Shown here piece after piece: positions 54,364 through 64,000 of a DNA stretch of 64,000 bases (positions within the stretch are counted from its first letter, which is position 1; each line of letters opens with the position of its first letter). Source of the stretch: DATCJA01 sp963814955 (GTDB lineage: Bacteria; Acidobacteriota; Vicinamibacteria; Vicinamibacterales; UBA2999); contig CAWFEX010000004.1 of NCBI GenBank assembly GCA_963814955.1, forward strand, positions 806,001 through 870,000. The letters are read 5' to 3'. The position numbers were made by a program, and so were the translations under genes. The notes under the pieces are model-generated. The model searched no databases and was not told the origin of the DNA. It saw only the letters and a program-made list of their open reading frames with translations.

Positions 54364-56313
54364 TTACTGAGCGGGCGCGAAGTAGCCGTCGCGGCTTCGC
54401 ACGGTCACATCAGGTACGCGCGCACGAATCTGCACTTTTCGGAATTTGCCGTCGCGTATGCGGTTGGTCGACTCGTACCCCAGGGCATAGCGACGTCGCA
54501 GTTCGTCCAGGATCCTCTGATAGTCGGCGGCCAGCGCTGTGACGTCGCTTGGGAAATAGGCGGCACCGCCGGATTTGTCCGCCAGCTCCTGCAGCGTCGC
54601 GCGATCGACGCGCGCGCCGACGCCGACCGCATACACTGCCGCGTCGGTCTGCTGAAGCTTCCGCAGGACGTCATCCCATGTCCGCAGGCTCCCTGGGCCG
54701 TTCGACGCGGCGTTCTCGTCGCGACCATCCGTCACCACCACTACGACACGCCGTCCCTTGACCCCTTCCAGCTGCGCGAGCGAGTCGTACATCGCGTCGT
54801 ACAACGCGGTGCCGCCTGCTGCCTTGTAGGCGTCAATAGCCTGCAGCGACCAGTCGCGCCGGTCGGTCGGCGAGTGAACGTAATCCGCCTTGTCGGCGAA
54901 CAGGATCATCCCGAGCTGGTCCTCGGGCCGCACCGCCATCACGAACCCACGGGCTGCCTCCTGCGCCCTTTCGGCGCTGCGCAACATGCTGCCACTCGAA
55001 TCGAGCGCCAGCATGATCGTCACAGGCAGGGCCACCTCATGAAAGGTGTCGACCTTCTGTCGGATACCGTCCTCGATGACTTCGACGTCGTCGAGCGTGA
55101 TTCTGGCAGCGGCTTGCCCGGTTCCGACGGCGCTGAATTCGAACGACGCGCGGACAGGCGGTGCCAGCGGAGCCGTGTAGCCCTCGCGGGTGCGTACTTT
55201 GAGGCCCGGCGTCTGGGTTGTCACCGTGATGCTTCGCCAGGTGCCGTCGCGCCGCTGATTCGTGGGCGTGTAGGTGAGGAGATATCGGTGTTGCACGTCC
55301 TCCGCCGTGGCGGCGTAAGCGGCTGAGAGCTGGCGATTATCACGTGGGAACCACGCGTTGCCACCCGTTTGCTCGGCCAGCTGGCCGAGCAGCTTCTCTC
55401 CCTTGAGCGAAATTCCAGCCACACCCCCAAGGCCGACGACGTAAACGGTGACCTTGGCATTTTGTGCCGCAGTGACCGCTTCAGCGAATTCGGACGTGCT
55501 GTGCTCGTCGTATCCGTCCGTGATGAGCACGATGGCGCGCCGCTCGTACTCCGTGGTCAGTTGCGTAAGCACATCCTTCATGGCGTCGAGGATGGCGGTG
55601 CCGCCGGATGGCTTGATCGCGCCGATGGCGTCGATGATCGTGGCGTGATCGCGCGTCGGGCCGGTGACCGTGGTCACGGTGCGCGAGAACGGCGCCACGA
55701 TAATGAGGTCCTCCGGGTGAAGCGGTTCGAGGAACCGGCGTGCAGCGGCGCGAACGGCGTCGTAGCGCAGTGCCATGCTCTGACTGCTGTCTACGAGAAG
55801 GACGAACAGCGAAGGCTCGCGCCGCTGTGAGACGACGTCGATCTGCTGTCCCATACCGTCTTCCATCACCTGAAAGTCGGATGCGGTCAGGTTGCGAATG
55901 AATCGGCCTTTGGCATCGACGACGGAGGCCTCGACGGCCACGCTCGTCACTTCAACGGCCTCGGTGACACTCAGCGGCTGGAGTACCACCGTATCGGTGA
56001 TCACTTCACCCGTTGGAAGCTCGGCACGAACCGAAATTTCTCGTGGTTCGAATGGATTGTCGTCGTTCCAGAGCGCTTCGTAGGGCGGACCGTCGGTATC
56101 GTCAGCCAGGTGCAGCTTGTCGATGAAGAACTCGACCTTCGGCGCCTCGGCCGGCTGATCGCCGTCGAGCCGTACGACGATGCGGATGGTGCCCGTCAGA
56201 CCGGTCCGGCCGACGGGCGAGGTGATGCGGAGCGTTGAAGCGGCGTCGGCCGGAGCGGCGTACGCGAGGACGACCGCGAAACACGCCGCCGCGAGCGCGG
56301 CAAGCCGACGCAC
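54364..56313 (-). CDS. Secreted protein with two VWFA-related domains
   Basis: 649 residues from a GTG giving signal RRLAALAAACFAVVLAYAAPADA. Domain 1 has VVDAKGRFIRNLTASDFQVMEDG (the N-terminal motif of Acidobacteriota VWFA-related proteins, TIGR03436) and MIDAS DSSQS in FVLLVDSSQSM; domain 2 has DSSGS in LALDSSGSMLRS. Each is followed by a REGY/RDGYFAP tail (TREGYTAPL, RSRDGYFAPAQ). Two full VWA copies in one chain is unusual. The alternative GTG at 56334 starts inside a dispersed palindrome and yields MSGFSRT. The gene follows the MoxR-type ATPase, a common VWA/MoxR pairing. Confidence 0.85.
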   Translation of the reverse strand: MRRLAALAAACFAVVLAYAAPADAASTLRITSPVGRTGLTGTIRIVVRLDGDQPAEAPKVEFFIDKLHLADDTDGPPYEALWNDDNPFEPREISVRAELPTGEVITDTVVLQPLSVTEAVEVTSVAVEASVVDAKGRFIRNLTASDFQVMEDGMGQQIDVVSQRREPSLFVLLVDSSQSMALRYDAVRAAARRFLEPLHPEDLIIVAPFSRTVTTVTGPTRDHATIIDAIGAIKPSGGTAILDAMKDVLTQLTTEYERRAIVLITDGYDEHSTSEFAEAVTAAQNAKVTVYVVGLGGVAGISLKGEKLLGQLAEQTGGNAWFPRDNRQLSAAYAATAEDVQHRYLLTYTPTNQRRDGTWRSITVTTQTPGLKVRTREGYTAPLAPPVRASFEFSAVGTGQAAARITLDDVEVIEDGIRQKVDTFHEVALPVTIMLALDSSGSMLRSAERAQEAARGFVMAVRPEDQLGMILFADKADYVHSPTDRRDWSLQAIDAYKAAGGTALYDAMYDSLAQLEGVKGRRVVVVVTDGRDENAASNGPGSLRTWDDVLRKLQQTDAAVYAVGVGARVDRATLQELADKSGGAAYFPSDVTALAADYQRILDELRRRYALGYESTNRIRDGKFRKVQIRARVPDVTVRSRDGYFAPAQ

Positions 56314-56314
56314 G

Positions 56315-56340
56315 GTCCGGCTGAAGCCGGACACTACGTA
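56315..56340. repeat. Dispersed palindrome at the 5' end of the VWA gene
   Basis: GTCCGGCTGAAGCCGGAC with ACTACGTA lies directly before the preferred GTG start. Read on the minus strand it encodes GTG TCC GGC TTC AGC CGG ACC, i.e. MSGFSRT, an alternative N-terminus for the downstream gene. Confidence 0.85.
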
Positions 56341-56365
56341 CAGCGCGCTGGATCACCGGACGACA

Positions 56366-57725
56366 TCAGCCCTGAACCGTGGAGAGACCCTGCTCCGTGT
56401 CGTCGACGAAATAGCCGTCGCACGCTGCCTGCAACAGCTCATCCGTCAAAACCAGCGGCTGTCCGATGTACTCGGCGTGCGCGAGCGCCTGTTCGATCAG
56501 GTCGCGCGGGTGGCAGCCACGCATCTGGATGCCACGCCGCTTGAAGTAGCCTTCCAGCAGGTTGTCGACCAATGCGGAGTCGTAGGGAAGGTCTCTCGAT
56601 TTGCAATATTTGTCGAAAATCTCGCCGAAGTCGGCGCGCGTCGGGCTTTCGGCAAACACCTTGTAGTGAATGCGGCGCAGAAACGCTTCGTCGACGAGCT
56701 CCGACGGTCTGATGTTGGTGGCGAACACGACCAGGACAAGAAACGGCAGATCGAACTTCTGTCCCGTCTGCAGCGTCAGGAAGTCGACGCGGCTCTCGAG
56801 CGGCACGATCCAGCGGTTCAACAGATCCCGCGGGGGACAGCGCTGGCGGCCGAAGTCGTCGATCACGAGCACGCCGCCGTTGGCCATGGCCTGCACGGGC
56901 GCTGTGTAGAAGCCCATCGTGGGCGAGTACGACAGGTCCAGCGCATCGAGATTGAGCTCGCCGCCGACCATGACCATCGGCCTGCGGCAGCGCACCCACC
57001 GCGCATCGCGGCGCGCGCTCGACCATGAGACCCGAGTCGATCGTAGCGTCGCCGATCGGTTCATGGTTCACCGGGTCGAAGAACTTGATGATCTGCCCCT
57101 CGACTTCCACCGCGTGGGGAACGGCAATCTCACCGTCCTGGAGGTTCCTGATCGCCTGGGCAATGACCGTCTTGCCGTTTCCGGGCGGGCCGTAAACGAA
57201 CATCGAGTGTCCGGCGGCGATCGCAGGCCCGAGCTGGTCGAGCACCTTCTGACTGATCACGAGATGCGTGAACGCGTCGCGGACGCGTGCGCGAGAAACC
57301 GTCCGGGGGACGGCGCGACGATACGCCTCGAGGTATTCGCGATACTGCCGCAGCGGCACCGGCGCCACGCCGACGTACTTGTTGTGCTCCAGAAACAGCA
57401 ACGCCCGCCGGCGGCCCTCGTCTGTGATCCGGTACCGGTAAGAGGGCCCTCCGATCATCGAGCCGCCGAAGATTTCGCACTGGTGCGTGCGCTTCAGGAA
57501 ATCGAGCACGGGCTCGATTACCGCGAATTGCAACCCGACTCGGTCGGCAAGCTCCAGACCTGTATAGTCGGATGCGAAATGCATCACCTTCAGCACGAGC
57601 TGGGTGAGGAAATCGTGGCTCAACCCCGTCTCTTCGAGCGTGCGCGGCGCCGGCGGATGTAGAGCGGTCAGCGGCGCCGTAGCGTCAAGAGTTTCGTGTT
57701 CCTGCGTAGCTGCGATGGTTGTCAC
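56366..57725 (-). CDS. MoxR-like AAA ATPase, one frameshift
   Basis: About 453 residues when joined. The N-terminal ~130 residues (FLTQLVLKVMHFASDYTGLEL, SYRYRITDEGRRRAL) form a winged-helix-like region. The AAA core has Walker A VYGPPGNGKTVIAQ, then GLMVER; near 57012 the frame changes and continues WVRCRRPMVMVGGELNLDAL, Walker B GVLVIDDFGRQ, FATNIRPSELVDEAFLRRIH (sensor and arginine finger) and HPRDLIEQAL. Such ATPases sit in Acidobacteriota Tad clusters and may remodel VWA partners. Its GTG start overlaps the TPR gene's TAG by one base. Confidence 0.82.
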
Positions 57726-58653
57726 TAGTCCGCTCCTGCGAGCGCGAGCTTTCCAGCCTGTTCTGCACGTACCGTCGCCATCGGAAATGACGGTCTGGCC
57801 TGCTGGGCCGCTGCGAAAGCGCTGACGGCGTCGGAATATTCCCGACGTCCCATGTAGACGATTCCGAGGTTATAGAGCGCGGTGGCGCGATCCCCGACCC
57901 GCTCGAACGCTCCGCGCGTGGCGTCGAGATCTCCCCGCGACGCGTAGGCCAGCCCGAGGTTGTTTCGCGCCGCGGACAGGCCCGGACTGATCTTCAACGC
58001 GGACTGACAGGCGGTCACAGCTTTGCCGGGCTCGCGGTCGAGAATCCAGCCGTAGCACAAATTGTTCAGCGCGTACGCAGCCGCCGGGTCGAGCTGTAAC
58101 GCTTTTTGTACTCTCTCCGCGCCGGCTTTCTTTGTCCGAGAGCCTGAAGAATCGTTCCGAGCGTATTGTGAACGGCGGCGGAGTCGGGCGCGTAATACAA
58201 AGCGCGATGGGCATCAGCGAGCGCGAGATTCAGCAGTCCGCCATCGCGCCAGAGCCGTGCGAGCGAATCGTAGGTTGCCGCATCGCGGGGGTCGAGGAGG
58301 TGCGCCTGGTGGAGGTAATCGAGCGCCCGGTCGTCAATCTTGAGGAGGTGGTACTCCTCGGCAACCCGTCTGAACGCCTTGGGCGAGGGAACGACCCTTG
58401 CCTCGAGAATCGCCGCCGCCAGTCTGGGATCGGATGATTCAATCTGCGTAACCGCCGGCCGCGGCGGCCGGGCCTCGGCCGCAAGAGCCCGCGCCTTGGC
58501 GATGAACTCGGACAGGGACGGCGACTCGGCGCCACCAGCCGGTGCCGGACTCGGCGGTGCGGCCGGAAGTTGTGGCAACTCGAGCGATCCGGATGTTCGG
58601 GCACCGCACGCTGCCACGATCGCAGACAACAACACGCACACACCGAGCCGCAC
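57725..58653 (-). CDS. TPR lipoprotein of the Tad operon, one frameshift
   Basis: About 309 residues. A lipoprotein signal with Cys in IVAACGART is followed by a Pro/Ala-rich linker and tetratricopeptide repeats (RALDYLHQAHLLDPRDAATY, ALADAHRALYYAPDSAAVHN, VTACQSALKISPGLSAARNN, YSDAVSAFAAAQQARPSF). Near 58130 the frame shifts; the correct joining is ALGQRKAGAERVQKALQLD. The gene is in the position of TadD, the Tad TPR lipoprotein that supports secretin and pilus assembly, though sequence similarity alone cannot distinguish it from other TPR lipoproteins. Confidence 0.78.
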
Positions 58654-58681
58654 GAGGACTCCTTTCCCCCATTCGTTGTAG

Positions 58682-58753
58682 CTGTCAGTTGAGTTGGAGT
58701 TGTGAGTTGCGAGTCACACGACTCTCAACACGACTCAGCACTCAAAACTCGAG
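58682..58753. repeat. Inverted heptad array (GAGTTNN / NNAACTC) in the Tad operon
   Basis: The left arm reads GTTGAGT, TGGAGTT, GTGAGTT, GCGAGTC; the right arm is the inverse in CTCAACACGACTCAGCACTCAAAACTC. The two arms can fold into an imperfect hairpin between the micropeptide gene and the TPR gene, which could process or attenuate the operon mRNA. Confidence 0.7.
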
Positions 58754-58769
58754 ACCGAAAACTGCCGTC

Positions 58770-58862
58770 TTACTCGTCGTCGGCGCTGAGACGCGCACGG
58801 CGGCGCATCAGGTAGAGCACGAGGCACACAACCGCTATAACCGCAAGAATTGTTGTACTCAT
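58770..58862 (-). CDS. 30-residue single-pass membrane peptide of the Tad operon
   Basis: A complete ATG-TAA frame of 30 residues: MSTTILAVIAVVCLVLYLM then RRRARLSADDE. The first 19 residues form one membrane helix, followed by a basic-then-acidic tail. It starts three bases after the tadC stop and has a perfect GGGAGG inside the end of tadC at ideal distance, so it is almost certainly translated with tadC. No homologous family is known to me. It could be an assembly or stability factor for the TadB/TadC platform. Confidence 0.7.
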   Translation of the reverse strand: MSTTILAVIAVVCLVLYLMRRRARLSADDE

Positions 58863-58865
58863 CGA

Positions 58866-59798
58866 CTACCTCCCAAATCCGCCGATTGGGCCGGAACTGC
58901 TGAACGCATGCACGAACTTGATGATGCCGGGGCCGAGTGTGACAACGAAGAACGCCGGAAACAGACAGAAGACGAGAGGAAATACGAGCTTGACGCCAAT
59001 TTTCGCCGCACGCTCTTCGGCCCGCTGCCGCCGCTTGGTGCGCGAGACCTCCGCGTAGGTGCGCAGCGCGTCGGCGATGCTGGTGCCGAACCGGTCGGTT
59101 TGTACGAGCATCGCCACGAGGGCGCGCACGTCGTCCACCTTCGTGCGGTTCGCGAAGTTCTTGAACGCCTCAATCCTCGGCTTTCCGGCGCGGCATTCAA
59201 CGGTGATTATGTGCAGTTCTTCTGCGAGGTTGGGATAGGCAATCCGCAGCTCCTCGGCGCTCTTGAGGATGGCCTGGTCGATGCCCAGCCCCGCTTCGAG
59301 AGAGACAATCAGCAGATCGAGCGCGTCAGGCAGACCGTTTCTGATTTCCTTCTGTCGCTGTTTGGCGTAGTACTCGACAACCAGACCCGGCGTGAGGTAC
59401 CCGAGGATTGCAGCCAGACCGCCGAAGATGACCCCACTTCGTCCCATCGTCAGGAAGAACGCGGTAAAGACGATGACCGGGAGGACCACTTCGCTGATGA
59501 TGTAGAAAGCGATGTGCTTCGGCTTGTAAAACCCGGCCAACGCCAGCCGGCGCTGCACCTTGCTCATCTGCTTCGGCGACTTCGGGATGAAGGTGGTGAT
59601 CCTCTTCACGATCGGAGCCGTCGTCGGAGCGTCGCCAAGCGCGCTGTGTTCGTGATCGGTACCTCGCGCGGCGCCCCCCTGAAGCCCCCGGATACGCCGC
59701 CGCACGGCAGACGAGCGCTCGAGGCTCACGTAGGTGAGCGACCCGACGAAGAGCGCCACCGATATGAATACCGCTACGAGAGTCAGTTGCAGGTCCAT
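58866..59798 (-). CDS. tadC: Tad pilus inner-membrane platform protein TadC
   Basis: 310 residues, type II secretion F-domain family. Transmembrane segments at the N-terminus (LVAVFISVALFVGSLTYV), middle (AFYIISEVVLPVIVFTAFF, GLAAILGYLTPGLVVEYY) and C-terminus (FPLVFCLFPAFFVVTLGP). The cytoplasmic T2SSF segment reads LPDALDLLIVSLEAGLGIDQAI and RFGTSIADALRTYAEV. TadB and TadC form the platform acted on by the CpaF ATPase. It starts nine bases after tadB and ends three before a membrane micropeptide. Confidence 0.93.
   Translation of the reverse strand: MDLQLTLVAVFISVALFVGSLTYVSLERSSAVRRRIRGLQGGAARGTDHEHSALGDAPTTAPIVKRITTFIPKSPKQMSKVQRRLALAGFYKPKHIAFYIISEVVLPVIVFTAFFLTMGRSGVIFGGLAAILGYLTPGLVVEYYAKQRQKEIRNGLPDALDLLIVSLEAGLGIDQAILKSAEELRIAYPNLAEELHIITVECRAGKPRIEAFKNFANRTKVDDVRALVAMLVQTDRFGTSIADALRTYAEVSRTKRRQRAEERAAKIGVKLVFPLVFCLFPAFFVVTLGPGIIKFVHAFSSSGPIGGFGR
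58869..58874 (-). promoter_or_regulatory. Shine-Dalgarno GGGAGG within the tadC 3' end
   Basis: GGGAGG followed by TAGTCG and the ATG at 58862. The stop codon TAG of tadC lies between this site and the start, a layout for translational coupling. Confidence 0.75.
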
Positions 59799-59807
59799 GT
59801 CGATCTT

Positions 59808-60766
59808 TCAGTACTCGATGTTGACGATCTTTCGAATAATCAGCGTGCCGATAATCTGAAGTACCAGAGCCGTGATCATCATGTTCTGCCCCATCGGGTC
59901 GTTGAACATCAGCTGCCGGGTTTCCGGGTTGATGGTGAACAGTACCAATCCGAGAGCCGGCGGAAGGCACACGAGAATCCATCCCGTGAGGCGACCGTGC
60001 GCAGAGATGACCCGGATCTGGCGTTTGACGCGAAAGCGCTCGCGAATCACCCGCGCCAGGTTGTCGAGCACCTCCGACAGGTTGCCGCCAGACTCGCGCT
60101 GAATGAGCACCGCAGTGACGAAGAACCTGGCGTCGAGAACTGGTATGCGCTCGGCAAACAGTTTGAGTGCGTCAGGCAGCGGCATGCCGTAGTTCTGCTG
60201 GTCGTACAGGATGCGGTACTCCGGGCCCAGCGGATCCGGCATCTCGGTGCCGACCATCTCGATACCGGTGGTGAAGGCGTGCCCCGCGCGCAGCGCGCGC
60301 CCGAGGAGATCCAGCGCCTCGGGAAACTGCTCCTCGAACTTGAGCATCCGTCGCGTCCGCATGTACTTCACGATGTTCACAGGAATGAGCGAGGCGAGTA
60401 CGCCCGCCCCGATCGCCAGGCTCGGCCACAGCCCGACACGCAGTACGACGTACAGGACAAAAATCCCGAGAACCGCCGAAGCGCCCAGCAGCGCGCCGAC
60501 ACTAAACTTCAGACCGGCCTGCTCGATGAGTAGCTGCAGGCGCTCGGTGCGCGATCGGCCGCGCTTCAGGATCGCGTCCACGGCGCCAATCGAGCTCATG
60601 GCGCGCACCTGCTTGAGCAGCTCGGATCGGGCCACCTCCCGCGCGTGACCTTTCTTGAGCCGCTTACGTACAACGCCGGCCGCCTGCTCCTCGGGCCTGA
60701 CAATGAAGCCCCAGTAGGCCGCGTAGATCACCGCAAAGCAGAGCGCAAACGTCAGTGCGGCGAAGA

Positions 60767-60770
<4 letters not shown>
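59808..60770 (-). CDS. tadB: Tad pilus inner-membrane platform protein TadB
   Basis: 320 residues. The start ATG 60770 follows CGGAGGAACAG and overlaps the cpaF stop (ATGA). N-terminal helix FAALTFALCFAVIYAAYWGF, a basic cytoplasmic stretch, a pair of helices (LLGASAVLGIFVLYVVLRVG), and the T2SSF domain with FPEALDLLGRALRAGHAF, ESGGNLSEVLDNLARVIRER and a final hydrophobic pair. It matches TadB of Flp/Tad systems. The longer frame to 60887 is antisense shadow inside cpaF. Confidence 0.93.
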
Positions 60771-62125
<1,355 letters not shown>

Positions 62126-62141
62126 AGTGTTCTGTAATCCT

Positions 62142-62219
62142 GTAGTTGTGAGTTTTGAGTCATGAGTTTTGAGTTTTGACACTCAGACTCACAACTCACA
62201 ACTCATTACTCAAAACTCA
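62142..62219. repeat. Inverted heptad array (TGAGTTT / AAACTCA) between tadZ and cpaF
   Basis: TGAGTTT-type heptads (TGAGTTT, TGAGTCA, TGAGTTT, TGAGTTT) are followed by their inverse (ACAACTC, ACAACTC, ATTACTC, AAAACTC). The arms can pair into an imperfect stem just after the tadZ stop and before cpaF. Confidence 0.75.
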
Positions 62220-63355
62220 TTACGCCCTTCGCCACGCGAGGCGTCCGAGCACGCCGGATGGTCGCTCCGCACGTTCCTTCACGACACCCGCCAGGTCCTT
62301 CGCAAATGTGTTGAGCGCCTTGGCAAGACGGCTTTCCATGTCGAGCACAACGGGGCGGCCGGCGTTGAGGGCCTCGAGCGCCACCTTGTAGTCGCTGGGA
62401 ATATGCTTCACGTCGCTGCCGACCACCCGTTCCACGTCCTCCTGGGCGATCACGGCATCACGCTGGAACCGGTTGACGACCACCTTCACGCGACCGGCGC
62501 CGTACCTGCCCCTGAGTGTTTCGGCGATTCTGGCGGCGTTGCGCAGCGACGCAATCTCCTGGCTCGTCACCACGACGATCGTCGTGGCGTGGTCCAGCGA
62601 GTCGATCATCGTCATGTCGGATCGCGGGACGTCGAGCACCGTGGTTCGATACATCTGGGCGGCCGATTCCAGAAGGGCGCGCGTGCGCTTCTGGTCGACG
62701 GCGCCGGGGCGCGGCCGCGCCGGTGAGGCGAGCAACTGGACGTTCGACACCGCTTTCTCCACGACACCGCTGAAGAACGACTCGTCGACGCGGTGAATGT
62801 TTTCGATCGCATCGACCACGGAAAACCGCGGCTCGACGCCAAGGAAGATTGCCGCGTCGCCGTGACCGGTGTGCAGATCGATCAAGCAGGACGCTGGTTC
62901 TGCGACTCGCGGCCCAGCGCCGCGGCCGTGTTGACCGCCAGTGTCGAGGCGCCGACGCCTCCCTTGGCCCCGACGAACGCAAACATCTGCCCCGCGGCCT
63001 GCGGCAGCACATTGGTCAGTACCCGACGAACGGCTTCGTCGAGCGCCTTGGCGGAGAGCGGCTCGGTGACGCATTCCGTCACGCCAACCCTCATGGCTTC
63101 GAGCATCAAACGCGGGTCGAGCGTAGAGGCGACAAGCACCACGCCCGCGTTCGTGTGCTGCCGGCGGAAAGGCGCCAGTCCGGATGGAAGCTGGTCGTTG
63201 CCGCGCGCGTCAACGACCAGGACCTGAGGGCCCTCGGCCGTGCGCGCATAGCGCGCCAACTCGGCCTGGTCGATGCCGCTGACCCTCAGCCCCGAGGTGC
63301 GCAGCATTTCGACGAGACGTTCGTCGGCGGTAAGAATCGCGATTTGATGCACCAT
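62220..63355 (-). CDS. Tad pilus localisation ATPase TadZ/CpaE-like, one frameshift
   Basis: About 378 residues when joined. The N-terminal receiver-like domain (VHQIAILTADERLVEML, QVLVVDARGND) is followed by the deviant Walker A FVGAKGGVGASTLAVN. After LGRESQ, near 62900, the frame shifts and continues PASCLIDLHTGHGDAAIFL, VDESFFSGVVEKAV, YRTTVLDVPRSDM and VVNRFQRDAVIAQEDVERVV, the MinD/ParA-like remainder of TadZ/CpaE. It would place the Tad apparatus in the cell. ATG 63355 (MVHQIAIL) removes a non-conserved extension. Confidence 0.85.
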
Positions 63356-63368
63356 CACCTGCTTGTCG

Positions 63369-64000
63369 TTATCGAATGAGAGAGATATTGCGCATGAACG
63401 TGGAAGGCGCGGCGCCACCGCTGCCCTCCGTTTTCAACCCAGGCATCGTCATCAGCCGACCGGTGACGACCTGGTTTACGCCACTGCCGTCAACCCCTTC
63501 GATGAAGAACCCCGCGATGTTGCCGATGGGGACGGTGGTGCGTCCATTCTTGAACGCTGCCATCAGCGCGTCCGGATTGATCAGCGGAACAGCCACGATA
63601 CGGGGACTGACCGGCCATTTGCTACCCACGACGGCACCCTCTCCGTTGGGCCCCGCCCATCGGGTCCCACTTGGCAGTGGGATCCTGGTTAATCAGAGAC
63701 GGGCCGGTCGCTGTCGCCAAGACCATCCGTTTCGACGCCCTGCCGCGTCGGACCCGTCGCCGCGCCCGGTGTGATTGTCGAACGTCGATCTCGTCGCCGA
63801 TCTTCACCGTCGTTCCAACGCAGTTCTTGATGATCCACCTGTAGCAGTCGGCGCCAGCGTTGGCCGGGGGGCTCGTATTCGTGTTCCACGTCGTGGTTGA
63901 TGAGCGGGCAGAGATTGAGCCGCATGAACCAGCCGGCGCCGAAATTCCAGTCACCAGCGTCGCCCTGCTTGAGGGACATCTGCATGCCGTAGTCGTCGGT
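63369..64000 (-). CDS. TadE/G-like Flp pilus-assembly protein, 5' end outside window, several frameshifts
   Basis: The C-terminal frame (63369-63629) reads VSPRIVAVPLINPDALMAAF, NIAGFFIEGVDGSGVNQVV and TGRLMTMPGLKT, the usual end of TadE/G-like proteins of Acidobacteriota Tad clusters. Upstream the sense passes through two other frames: DCYRWIIKNCVGTTVKIGDE, and near the window edge DWNFGAGWFMRLN. At least two single-base shifts lie between 63620 and 63900. The N-terminal TadE helix would be beyond 64000. It is the first visible gene of the Tad operon, 14 bases before tadZ. Confidence 0.7.

Overview
The window is GC-rich, gene-dense and has no rRNA, tRNA, CRISPR array or transposase that I could find. 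Organism (inference): an Acidobacteriota-like, environmental Gram-negative, probably of the Vicinamibacteria type. The reasons are the paired VWFA-related domains beside a Tad cluster, a tandem-95-repeat surface protein, the GTCCGGCTRAAGCCGGACACTACG palindromes, the heptad TTGTGAC/GAGTTTT repeats and the many GT87-type membrane glycosyltransferases. No marker gene fixes this.

Layout. 0-3.3 kb: a cut-off TIGR04283-type glycosyltransferase faces an msrP-msrQ-TIGR04282 operon, followed by a lone receiver domain. 3.6-4.8 kb: two small membrane proteins and an SGNH hydrolase. 4.9-15.1 kb (minus): a surface/secretion block with an outer-membrane barrel, a TonB_C-like lipoprotein, a PxKF-domain fragment, two secreted unknowns and a protein of about 2,200 residues built from a Kelch propeller, Ig-like domains and 13 tandem-95 repeats. 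16-19 kb: a polyprenol-phosphate-type GT2, a TPR gluzincin and a methyltransferase. 19-20.3 kb: a noncoding triplication of a structured 377-bp unit bounded by palindromes. 20.3-25.2 kb: a histidine kinase/NarL-type regulator pair and a membrane-fused spermidine-synthase-like protein. 25.4-45.9 kb: a glycoconjugate region with five GT2/GT-C style genes on one strand, an Flp pilin followed by a squalene-cyclase-like protein, a DUF362 protein and a GT87, then a decaprenyl-phosphoryl-arabinose (DPA) type cassette (HAD-UbiA, DprE1-like, DprE2-like). 46-54.3 kb: a subtilase with five CARDB repeats, another GT87 and three tandem membrane-anchored FkbM methyltransferases. 54.4-64 kb: VWA, AAA/MoxR, TPR lipoprotein, a 30-residue membrane peptide, tadC, tadB, cpaF, tadZ and a TadE/G-like gene cut by the window edge.

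How they may work together (inference). The Tad machinery at the right would assemble the Flp pilin encoded 30 kb away behind a sigma-54-like promoter. The pilin's own downstream genes and the DPA cassette suggest lipid-linked pentofuranose made for periplasmic GT-C enzymes, possibly to decorate the pilus or a surface glycan.

Quality caveat. At least a dozen genes are split by single-base frameshifts that keep clear homology in two frames, and the repeat array carries insertions at synonymous wobble positions. I read most of these as consensus errors of a draft assembly and annotated the joined genes, giving each approximate break point.
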